Assembly (NCBI GenBank): GCA_023231165.1
Contig: JALNVY010000097.1
Location: 1-8,824 of the forward strand
Reading direction: 5' to 3'
Length of the DNA: 8,824 nt
From: Syntrophales bacterium
GTDB taxonomy: Bacteria; Desulfobacterota; Syntrophia; Syntrophales; UBA8958
Under the pieces are notes generated by a model. It was not told the origin of the DNA and did no database searches. It saw only the letters and a list, made by a program, of their open reading frames with translations. How positions within the stretch are numbered: position 1 is the stretch's first letter; every line of letters starts with the position of its first letter. Shown here piece after piece: positions 1 through 5,495 of the stretch. The translations under genes and the position numbers were made by a program.

Positions 1-202
1 CAAGGAAATGGCCACCTATGACAGGATGTGCCTGAAGGAGACCAAGCAGCTTTCCAACCACGTTCTCGATGAAGACCTCGACGGCGCCATGAAGGTCCAG
101 GAATGGCTCTTCAGAACCTATATAGGCTCCGAGGACAATCACCAGAGAATCGACGCTTTGCAGGCTAAACTGGCTGAAGCAAGGGCAAAAAAAGGCAAGT
201 AA
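1..202 (+). CDS. C-terminal end of a probable crotonase-superfamily protein (5' end outside window)
   Basis: The reading frame is open from the left edge, with codons beginning at position 2, and ends at TAA 200-202, so about 66 residues are visible. An ATG at 8 is in frame, but the frame runs upstream of it and no ribosome binding site precedes it, so this is most likely the tail of a longer gene. The visible part reads as two helices, with a segment DLDGAMKVQEWLF followed by SEDNHQRIDALQAKL and a lysine-rich end. That pattern matches the last helices of enoyl-CoA hydratase/isomerase proteins, where an acidic-Leu stretch is followed by a 'G(S/T)ED...' turn and a final helix. The catalytic region lies outside the window, so the substrate cannot be assigned. 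The family call is inference from a short tail; that a gene ends here is more certain. Confidence 0.6.
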   Translation, partial: KEMATYDRMCLKETKQLSNHVLDEDLDGAMKVQEWLFRTYIGSEDNHQRIDALQAKLAEARAKKGK

Positions 203-241
203 GCAAAGGGAAAATTGCTTTGCATAACTATTGAAAAATGG

Positions 242-303
242 TTCGCCCGGGGCGAATCAAGGGTCTTTTGCCCTCTCCCTGCGGGGAAAAGACCACTCGC
301 CCC
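242..303. repeat. GC-rich nested inverted repeat
   Basis: Two nested stems are visible. The outer arms are GGGGCGA (249-255) and TCGCCCC (297-303). The inner arms are GGTCTTTT (262-269) and AAAAGACC (287-294), enclosing a short CCC/GGG pairing around a CTCCCTGC-like loop. The left outer arm is also half of a separate perfect palindrome, TTCGCCC-G-GGGCGAA (242-256), so two alternative folds compete for it. It may be a transcript-end structure of the upstream gene or a small interspersed element. Without a T-run it is not a standard intrinsic terminator. Confidence 0.55.
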
Positions 304-316
304 AGCGAAACCGTTT

Positions 317-354
317 TCAATATCTTGATATTGATAAGTATTATCAATATCAAG
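317..354. repeat. AT-rich palindrome made of three alternating copies of an 8-bp motif
   Basis: CTTGATATTGATAA (324-337) and TTATCAATATCAAG (341-354) are exact reverse complements of 14 bp with a 3-nt spacer. Upstream, TCAATATC (317-324) is also the exact reverse complement of GATATTGA (327-334), so the motif occurs as TCAATATC, GATATTGA, TCAATATC at 317, 327 and 344. The first two copies are offset by 10 bp, about one helical turn. This geometry suits a dimeric DNA-binding protein, about 75 bp ahead of the candidate -35 element of the kinase gene. An RNA hairpin is also possible. No binding protein can be named. Confidence 0.5.
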
Positions 355-375
355 GAAAAGATCCTTCTCAGGCAG

Positions 376-425
376 CATTGAGGAAAAGGGCGGGCAGTGA
401 AAACTGCTCCGTCCTTCCCTCAATG
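376..425. repeat. 50-nt imperfect hairpin with GAAA loop
   Basis: The outer arms CATTGAGG (376-383) and CCTCAATG (418-425) are exactly complementary, and so are the inner arms GCAGT (394-398) and ACTGC (403-407), closing on a GAAA tetraloop (399-402). Between them the purine-rich and pyrimidine-rich sides pair with a few bulges and G-T pairs. The result is one long stem in which most bases pair. It sits directly upstream of the candidate promoter for the kinase gene. A single T-run does not follow it, so termination is not the obvious role; a structured RNA end or a small miniature-type element are alternatives. Confidence 0.55.
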
Positions 426-453
426 TTTGCATAAAAACCTTCGAAAATATAAT
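426..453 (+). promoter_or_regulatory. Candidate sigma-70-type promoter for the kinase-regulator operon
   Basis: A perfect -10 hexamer TATAAT lies at 448-453, with TTTGCA (426-431, four of six consensus bases) 16 bp upstream. Transcription would begin near 460, giving a leader of about 185 nt before the kinase start at 645. No sigma-54 element (GG-N10-GC with TTGC) was seen in this interval, so the operon is probably not driven by its own regulator through sigma-54. This is a match by eye only. Confidence 0.4.
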
Positions 454-644
454 GCGGAGAGCATCCTGGGTGGTCCGCAAGAGTTTGATGGCCGGACAAA
501 TAATCCCTTGCGCGGCTATGTATTTGTTGCTATGGCGTGAACGACTAATCACCCTGAAAGACTCTTTGGAGAGAAGGCAAGTCGAAGAGATTGCCCCTTC
601 CCGAATCGAAATGAAGACTATTTAAGAAACCGGATAATGGCAAG

Positions 645-2777
645 ATGGGTAAAGAGATACAAACTTTCGATACGAGATACATCCGCCGCCAAGAGCACAT
701 CAGAAAGAAAGACAGATTATTATCCTCAATCTATAAAATAAGTCAGCTTCTGAACCGATCGATTACTAGTGACAAGGTCCTTCAGGCCTTAGTTAAGGAG
801 ATGAAACGCGCCTTTGATCTGCAGCGAAGCCTGATTTTTTTGATAAATAAGAAAGAAAACAAACTGGAAGTGAAGTATGTAATCGGGTTTTCACCTGTGG
901 AGGTGAACAGGGCTTTCAATTATCCTCTGGATATGAATAAGAACGTCTGCCGGGAGACCCTTGTTGCCAAAACGGGGAAAACGATTTATATCCGCAACAG
1001 TAAAAACAGTCCCATCATCACGGAATTCGACTTCAAAATGGACAGCATCTGGAACCGGACATCGAGTATCTCCATGCCTCTGAAGATCAAGGGAGAGATC
1101 ATCGGCGTCATTCAGGGGGACCAGACGGAAAAGGAGCTTGTCCTTTCCAAGAGTGATATCAAACTCTTTTCAACCTTTGCGAGCCACGCCAGCACTATTA
1201 TCGAAAACGCCAGACTTCAGGAACAAAATAAGAAGAAAATCGCCCAGCTTCTCTCTCTCCAGGAGATTACCAAAAAAACCAGCTCCACCCTCGATCTCAG
1301 AAAGCTCTTGAATATCGTCACCGTTAATGCCCTTAAAATCACGGGCGCCTCCGTTTGCACCCTCCTGCTTGCGGAAAGGGATTATCTCAGAATCGTTTCC
1401 CAGGTGGGACAAGGAGTTATTGATACGGAGAAAGTACGGCTGAAGATCGGCCAGGGGATCGTCGGCTGGGTCGCCGAAAAAGGGGTGCCCCTGCTGGTCG
1501 GCGATATCCACGAAGAACCGCGCTACATAGACTTCGTGCCGGGGACGGGATCAAAACTGGCCGTTCCTCTCGTCAGCGAAAAGAAAGTCCTGGGCGTCCT
1601 GGTTGTCGACAGCTACGAGAAAGCGGCCTTTTCCCTGGATGATCTCGATCTGCTCATGGTATTTGCCAGCCATATATCCGTGGTCATCGAGAGCGCCCGC
1701 CTGTATGAACAGGTCATGACGGAAAAGAATTTCACCTCCAATATCCTGGAAAGCTCGCCCAACGGTATTATCACCATCGATGAGAACAAAAGGGTCAGGT
1801 CTTTGAATCGCAAAACGGAAGAGATCCTGGGCATTAAAAGAAAAAATATTCTGGATAAAAAGATATCGGAGATATTCAAGGAAGGGGAAATCCTGGAGGT
1901 TCTCAACAACACCATCGATAATCATGTAAACATTGAAAATCAGGAATTGACTTTCTCCCGTCAGGATGGATCGAGCGCTATTTTGGGAATCAGTTCTTCC
2001 GCCATGAAAATGGATGAAAAAGACGTATCGGCCATGATTATTACTATCCGGGACCTTACGGAGATTAAGCAAACCGAAAGGCTGATTCGCAGAATGGATC
2101 GCCTTTCTTCCCTTGGTCAGCTTTCCGCCGCGATCGCCCATGAGATCAGGAACCCTCTGGCCAGCATCAACTTCAATGCTCAGTTGCTGGCGAAGAAATT
2201 CAAGACGGACAAGGCCACGGATGATATTATGGCCGATACCTTCGAAGGGATTGAACGGATCAAGATCCTCGTCAAGAGAGTGCTTGATTTTACGAAGACG
2301 GGGAGCCCGGCTTTTAGAAAAGGGAATATTCATAATATTATCAATGAATCCATTGCCCTGATCGAACCGCAGATCAAAAAGAGAAAGGTTGAAATTAAAA
2401 AATACTTCTCTGACGGAATCCCGGATATCATCTTTGATCCCAATCAGATTCAGCAGGTTTTGGTAAATCTGATGTTAAACGCCGGGGAGTCCATGGAAAA
2501 AGACGGGGTGATAGAGATCCGGAGCTGCCTGGAAAAAAGACGGTCGGAACAGACGCGTCTAACCATTTCCATCACTGACAGCGGGATAGGCATAAAAAAA
2601 GACGATCTTACCAGGATATTCGATCCTTTTTATACGAATAAAGCGGATGGGACGGGTTTGGGCCTTTCCATCGTCCAAAAAATCATGGAACAGCACGACG
2701 CCCTGATTGAAGTTAAGAGTAAAGAAAACAAGGGGACTACTTTTATTCTCCGATTCCCCGTGAAAGTTGGCGAATAA
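645..2777 (+). CDS. Cytosolic sensor histidine kinase, GAF-GAF-PAS-HisKA-HATPase
   Basis: The 710-residue protein should sense an internal signal and autophosphorylate on histidine, passing phosphate to the regulator encoded just downstream. The domains in order are: a GAF-like domain at about 25-190, a second GAF at about 200-355 (with the typical GQGIVGWVAE stretch near 269-278), a PAS domain at about 362-475 (ILESSPNGIITIDE), a HisKA dimerisation domain with the H-box AIAHEIRNPL and phospho-acceptor His499, and an HATPase domain. In the last, the N box is near Asn608/Asn612, the G1 box is DSGIGI (645-650), the F box is FDPFY (659-663) and the G2 box is GTGLGL (669-674). All catalytic boxes look intact. 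No signal peptide or membrane segment is visible, so it should be cytosolic. The start is fixed by an in-frame TGA at 612-614 with no other start codon before ATG 645; the ribosome binding site is weak. Ligands of the two GAF domains cannot be predicted. Confidence 0.93.
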   Translation: MGKEIQTFDTRYIRRQEHIRKKDRLLSSIYKISQLLNRSITSDKVLQALVKEMKRAFDLQRSLIFLINKKENKLEVKYVIGFSPVEVNRAFNYPLDMNKNVCRETLVAKTGKTIYIRNSKNSPIITEFDFKMDSIWNRTSSISMPLKIKGEIIGVIQGDQTEKELVLSKSDIKLFSTFASHASTIIENARLQEQNKKKIAQLLSLQEITKKTSSTLDLRKLLNIVTVNALKITGASVCTLLLAERDYLRIVSQVGQGVIDTEKVRLKIGQGIVGWVAEKGVPLLVGDIHEEPRYIDFVPGTGSKLAVPLVSEKKVLGVLVVDSYEKAAFSLDDLDLLMVFASHISVVIESARLYEQVMTEKNFTSNILESSPNGIITIDENKRVRSLNRKTEEILGIKRKNILDKKISEIFKEGEILEVLNNTIDNHVNIENQELTFSRQDGSSAILGISSSAMKMDEKDVSAMIITIRDLTEIKQTERLIRRMDRLSSLGQLSAAIAHEIRNPLASINFNAQLLAKKFKTDKATDDIMADTFEGIERIKILVKRVLDFTKTGSPAFRKGNIHNIINESIALIEPQIKKRKVEIKKYFSDGIPDIIFDPNQIQQVLVNLMLNAGESMEKDGVIEIRSCLEKRRSEQTRLTISITDSGIGIKKDDLTRIFDPFYTNKADGTGLGLSIVQKIMEQHDALIEVKSKENKGTTFILRFPVKVGE

Positions 2778-2778
2778 A

Positions 2779-4155
2779 ATGTATCGATATAAAATCATCA
2801 TTGTTGACGACGACAGGCTCCTCCAGAATTCCTTGAAAAACATTCTTGCCGAGACTTACGATGTCATGATCGCCGGCAGTGGCGAGAAGGCATTGCAGAT
2901 TCTCAAGAACCAGGAAGCCGATCTGATCCTTCTGGATATAAGGCTGCCGGGAATCGATGGCGTGGACACGCTACGAAAAATCAGGGCAATGGGAAATAAT
3001 ACCAGCGTCATCATGATGACGGCATATGAAGATATTAAGACGGTAATCACATCGATGAAGGTTGGCGCCTCGGACTATCTCGTTAAACCTCTCGACATCG
3101 ATGAGTTAGAAATCATCATTGAGAAAGCACTGGAAAACATCAAATTAAAGAAAGAGGTGGAGGAACTCCGGAAGCAATATATCAAAGAATTTGATATTGA
3201 TAATATCGTTGCCGAAAGCGAAGGCATCCGGGATGCCTTTAAATTGGCTCATATATTCGCTAAGAGCGATGACACCACCGTACTGTTGGAGGGAGAGACG
3301 GGGACAGGCAAAGAGGTGGTTGCCAGGACAATTCATTGCCGTAGCAGCCGTTTTGGAAAGCCTTTTGTGTGTATCAATTGTGGCGCCATCAGCAAGGAAC
3401 TCATCGAGAGTGAGTTATTCGGATACGAAAAAGGATCGTTCACGGGAGGTCTTCAGGAAGGGAAAAAGGGGAAAATTGAGCTTGCCGAAAACGGTACCTT
3501 GTTCTTGGATGAAATCGGCGAGTTGCTACCCGCATCTCAAGTTAGCCTCCTTAGATTTCTGGAGGAGAAGGAATTTTACAGAGTTGGGGGGACGGCAACA
3601 AAAAAGGTAAATGTCCGCATCATTGCCGCCACGAACAAGAGTCTGGAAGAAGCCATAATTAAAGGAACTTTCAGAAAGGATCTGTATTACCGGTTGAATG
3701 TGGCGAAGATATTTCTTCCGCCGTTGCGCGAAAGACAGGAGGATATCATCCCTCTGATCATGTTTTTCATGACAAAATTCAACGATAAATTCGGCAAGAA
3801 TTTCCGCAGTACTTCCAGAGAAGCCCGGGCAATACTCCTTCAATATCCATGGACTGGAAATGTTCGTGAGCTCAGGAACTTTGTTGAGAGGGTGGTTCTT
3901 GTGGAGAATGATTCCGAAATCCAACCAGAGCACATTTTGTTTTTGCGCCATCAGATTGGCAATAATTTCCGCCATGCCCAGGAACAGGAGCTTAAACTTC
4001 CTCCCACGGGGCTTGATCTGGATGAACTGATAAAGAAGTTGATCCTTCAGGCGATCGAGATGGCCCATGGCAATAAGGCGCAGGCTGCAAAACTTCTTGG
4101 CATGTCCAGACCGACAATGATTTATCGTATCGAAAAGTACAACATAAAAGTATAA
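2779..4155 (+). CDS. NtrC-family response regulator, sigma-54-dependent activator
   Basis: This 458-residue regulator has a receiver domain (about 4-120; acidic pocket Asp10-Asp11, phospho-acceptor Asp53, Thr81, Lys103). An AAA+ sigma-54 interaction domain follows at about 143-375, with Walker A GETGTGKE (172-179), Walker B TLFLDEIG (240-247) and the FRKDLYYRLNV arginine-finger region (298-308). A Fis-type helix-turn-helix lies at about 414-456 (NKAQAAKLLGMSRPTMIYRI). Phosphorylation by the upstream kinase should trigger ring assembly and ATP-driven opening of sigma-54 promoters. The sigma-54 contact loop reads GSFTGG (219-224) rather than the usual GAFTGA. ATG 2779 starts one base after the kinase stop, which suggests translational coupling; a TTG at 2767, overlapping the kinase end, is a less likely start. 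Target genes are not identifiable here. Confidence 0.93.
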   Translation: MYRYKIIIVDDDRLLQNSLKNILAETYDVMIAGSGEKALQILKNQEADLILLDIRLPGIDGVDTLRKIRAMGNNTSVIMMTAYEDIKTVITSMKVGASDYLVKPLDIDELEIIIEKALENIKLKKEVEELRKQYIKEFDIDNIVAESEGIRDAFKLAHIFAKSDDTTVLLEGETGTGKEVVARTIHCRSSRFGKPFVCINCGAISKELIESELFGYEKGSFTGGLQEGKKGKIELAENGTLFLDEIGELLPASQVSLLRFLEEKEFYRVGGTATKKVNVRIIAATNKSLEEAIIKGTFRKDLYYRLNVAKIFLPPLRERQEDIIPLIMFFMTKFNDKFGKNFRSTSREARAILLQYPWTGNVRELRNFVERVVLVENDSEIQPEHILFLRHQIGNNFRHAQEQELKLPPTGLDLDELIKKLILQAIEMAHGNKAQAAKLLGMSRPTMIYRIEKYNIKV

Positions 4156-4159
4156 TCGA

Positions 4160-4486
4160 TTAAAGGCCTTTTTCTCCAAGCTTTTTCAGACATAAAACCA
4201 ATATGTATCGGGCTTCTTCCAGACCTTTTTCATAGGCCTCCGTGAAGACGGTATCGCCGCAGCGGCAGGAAAGGAAAAGGGGAGTGAAGAGTATGGCCTG
4301 AAAATCCTCGGTAGGCGAGGAATCTGCTCCAAACATCCTGACGAGCAGATCCTCAGTTTCCCGGTGCCATATCTGGAAGGCCGGAGAATAAAAGGATACG
4401 TTCCGGAGTTTGTCGATACCGGCGATCCGGGTCTGCAATTCCGCCCTGAAGAGTAACCTCCCCGGAGGAATCGGATTTAACAACAT
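4160..4486 (-). CDS. Conserved-looking small protein of unknown function
   Basis: This gene faces the response regulator tail-to-tail with four bases between the stops. From ATG 4484-4486 it encodes 108 residues; AGGCG lies 5 nt upstream on the minus strand, which decides this start. Longer forms are possible from ATG 4505-4507 or TTG 4541-4543 (127 residues). No signal peptide or membrane segment is visible. The segment FYSPAFQIWHRETEDLLVRM, then FGADS and later FTEAYEKGLEEARYIL, recalls the helical N-terminal region found ahead of TIR-like nucleotide-binding domains in some bacterial proteins, where an aromatic-rich 'F..W...T...L...FG..S' stretch is common. Here no second domain follows. 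That resemblance is from memory of the pattern, not an alignment. I cannot assign a function. Convergent placement suggests separate transcription from its neighbours. Confidence 0.6.
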   Translation of the reverse strand: MLLNPIPPGRLLFRAELQTRIAGIDKLRNVSFYSPAFQIWHRETEDLLVRMFGADSSPTEDFQAILFTPLFLSCRCGDTVFTEAYEKGLEEARYILVLCLKKLGEKGL

Positions 4487-4632
4487 ATTTTCGCCTATTT
4501 GGGTCATTTTCGTTCTGGACAAGATAGGTTGATAGTTCCGCAAAAAAAGCCGTCACCATTTGATTTAAGCCAAGGTAACTGGTTTGAAGCTGACTTATTC
4601 ATAACACAGGCGGATCGAAAATGAAACGCTCA

Positions 4633-4648
4633 TGACGAAAATGCGTCA
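4633..4648. promoter_or_regulatory. TGACG-N6-CGTCA palindrome ahead of the iron-sulfur protein gene
   Basis: TGACG (4633-4637) and CGTCA (4644-4648) are exact inverted arms with a 6-bp spacer, the arm-and-spacer layout typical of CRP/FNR-family operators. It ends two bases before the Shine-Dalgarno-like AGGGG (4651-4655) of the downstream gene. A bound protein there would most likely act as a repressor or roadblock. The octamer CGAAAATG occurs at 4616-4623 and again at 4636-4643, overlapping the palindrome. No clear -10/-35 pair was found. The role is inference. Confidence 0.3.
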
Positions 4649-4665
4649 CAAGGGGAAGAGCAAAG

Positions 4666-5376
4666 ATGAAGATCACCAGAAAGATAATTGCCATCAATGA
4701 AGAAAAGTGCGACGGCTGCGGGCTCTGCGTGACCGCTTGCGCCGAAGGGGCTCTGCAGATCATCGACGGCAAGGCAAAACTGGTCAGTGATACCTATTGC
4801 GACGGCCTGGGGGCCTGCCTCGGGGAGTGTCCCCAGGGGGCCATCGACATGATTGAAAGAGAGGCGGATGTCTTTGATGAGCAATCCGTCGCAAACCATT
4901 TGCACCATCGGGAAGAATCGCTGCGCGCCTGTCCTGGCTCCATGATCCGGGAACTGCGGCCGGCTATGGCCACTGAAGAGAAGAAGGCAGGAGAGGCAAC
5001 CCAACCGTCGCAATTGAAGAACTGGCCGGTCCAGTTGATGCTTCTGCCCGTCAACGCTCCCTATTTAGCCGGGGCGGATGTAGTCATCGCCGCCGATTGT
5101 GTCCCCTGTGCCTTCGGAGACTTTCATCAGCGCTTTGTAAAGAACCGCATCCTCATCATTGCCTGTCCGAAGCTGGACAATGCGGCGTTCTATGTGGACA
5201 AACTTACCGAGATGTTTGCGAAGAACGACATCCGGTCCCTGGAGGTCCCCTTCATGGAGGTCCCCTGTTGCGGCGGCCTCGTCCGGATCGTCCAGACGGC
5301 GATGCAACAGGCGGGGAAAAAGATCCCGGTGAAGTTTGTCAAAGTAACCATCGACGGGAGGATGTTAATTTCATGA
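4666..5376 (+). CDS. Ferredoxin-like 4Fe-4S protein with a cysteine-rich C-terminal domain
   Basis: The 236-residue protein starts with a ferredoxin-like domain. A complete 4Fe-4S motif uses Cys15, Cys18, Cys21 and Cys25 (CDGCGLCVTAC). A second, variant motif has Cys45, Cys51 and Cys55 followed by Pro (CDGLGACLGECP), and Cys89 sits in a CPG turn. After a hydrophilic linker (about 95-118), a second domain carries CVPC (145-148), CPK (167-169) and a CCGG motif (201-204). No membrane segment is present, so it should be cytosolic. It most likely carries electrons or binds iron-sulfur clusters in anaerobic redox metabolism. I recall similar two-part proteins in strict anaerobes without a defined reaction. 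AGGGG at 4651-4655 precedes ATG 4666. No oxidoreductase partner is adjacent, so the electron partner is unknown. Confidence 0.85.
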   Translation: MKITRKIIAINEEKCDGCGLCVTACAEGALQIIDGKAKLVSDTYCDGLGACLGECPQGAIDMIEREADVFDEQSVANHLHHREESLRACPGSMIRELRPAMATEEKKAGEATQPSQLKNWPVQLMLLPVNAPYLAGADVVIAADCVPCAFGDFHQRFVKNRILIIACPKLDNAAFYVDKLTEMFAKNDIRSLEVPFMEVPCCGGLVRIVQTAMQQAGKKIPVKFVKVTIDGRMLIS

Positions 5377-5381
5377 GATCA

Positions 5382-5452
5382 CTCCCCCCCTTCATGGGGA
5401 CTAATGCCCATATGTCCCCTCCCCTTTCATGGGGAGGATCAGGGTGGGGGTG
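5382..5452. repeat. GC-rich interspersed palindromic repeat, two units
   Basis: Two similar units lie in the same direction: a C-run then TTCATGGGGA (5384-5400), and CCTCCCC-TTTCAT-GGGGAGG (5418-5437), a perfect 7-bp stem with a 6-nt loop. The second is followed by the purine-rich tail ATCAGGGTGGGGGTGG (5438-5453). GGGGAC (5396-5401) and GTCCCC (5414-5419) could also pair across the units. The pattern 'CTCCCC-loop-GGGGAGGAT..GGGTGGGGGTGG' resembles the short extragenic repeats scattered through many proteobacterial genomes. It lies in the gap between the iron-sulfur protein and the aminotransferase genes and may end or stabilise the upstream transcript. Copy number in this genome cannot be seen from one window. 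Confidence 0.6.
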
Positions 5453-5495
5453 GAGTAAAAACGTCTGTCAGGAGTAGAATTAGAAGCGGTCAGAA

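Larger units (their letters stand above)
203..644. other. Non-coding interval with dense inverted repeats and a long leader
   Basis: About 440 bases separate the crotonase-like tail from the sensor kinase. Short open frames here on both strands have no recognisable protein character, no good ribosome binding site and no codon pattern like the neighbouring genes, so I treat the interval as non-coding. The left half (242-425) holds three strong inverted repeats, listed separately. The right half (about 454-644) would be the kinase leader if the promoter at 426-453 is real. It contains two weaker stem-loops: TGCGGA 453-458 with TCCGCA 474-479, and GGCAA 576-580 with TTGCC 591-595. I recognise no riboswitch class. 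No stem is followed by a clear T-run, so I do not call a terminator. Confidence 0.6.

Noticed and set aside
231..434. Plus-strand open frame of 67 codons in the same region
   Set aside because: It spans palindromes and has a low-complexity composition with no ribosome binding site, so it is not credible as a gene.
139..552. Minus-strand open frame of 137 codons across the intergenic region
   Set aside because: It overlaps the end of the crotonase-like gene, runs through all three inverted repeats and shows no recognisable domain; it looks like chance.
611..625. Four-codon upstream frame (ATG to TAA) in the kinase leader
   Set aside because: Too short, with no ribosome binding site; leader-peptide control is not supported.
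1551..2333. Long minus-strand open frame inside the kinase gene
   Set aside because: It is the antisense shadow of a clearly coding gene with intact kinase motifs and has no recognisable protein features.
3191..3203. 13-mer TTGATATTGATAA identical to part of the palindrome at 325-337
   Set aside because: A 13-base match between two sites in a window this size is expected by chance, and here it simply encodes residues of the response regulator.
4162..4171. AAAGGCCTTT palindrome at the convergent gene ends, considered as a bidirectional terminator
   Set aside because: The arms have no loop between them, so no stable hairpin forms, and it lies within the minus-strand coding region.
5097..5477. 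Plus-strand open frame overlapping the iron-sulfur gene and extending into the repeat
   Set aside because: It lies in an alternate frame of a well-supported gene, and its tail merely translates the GC-rich repeat.
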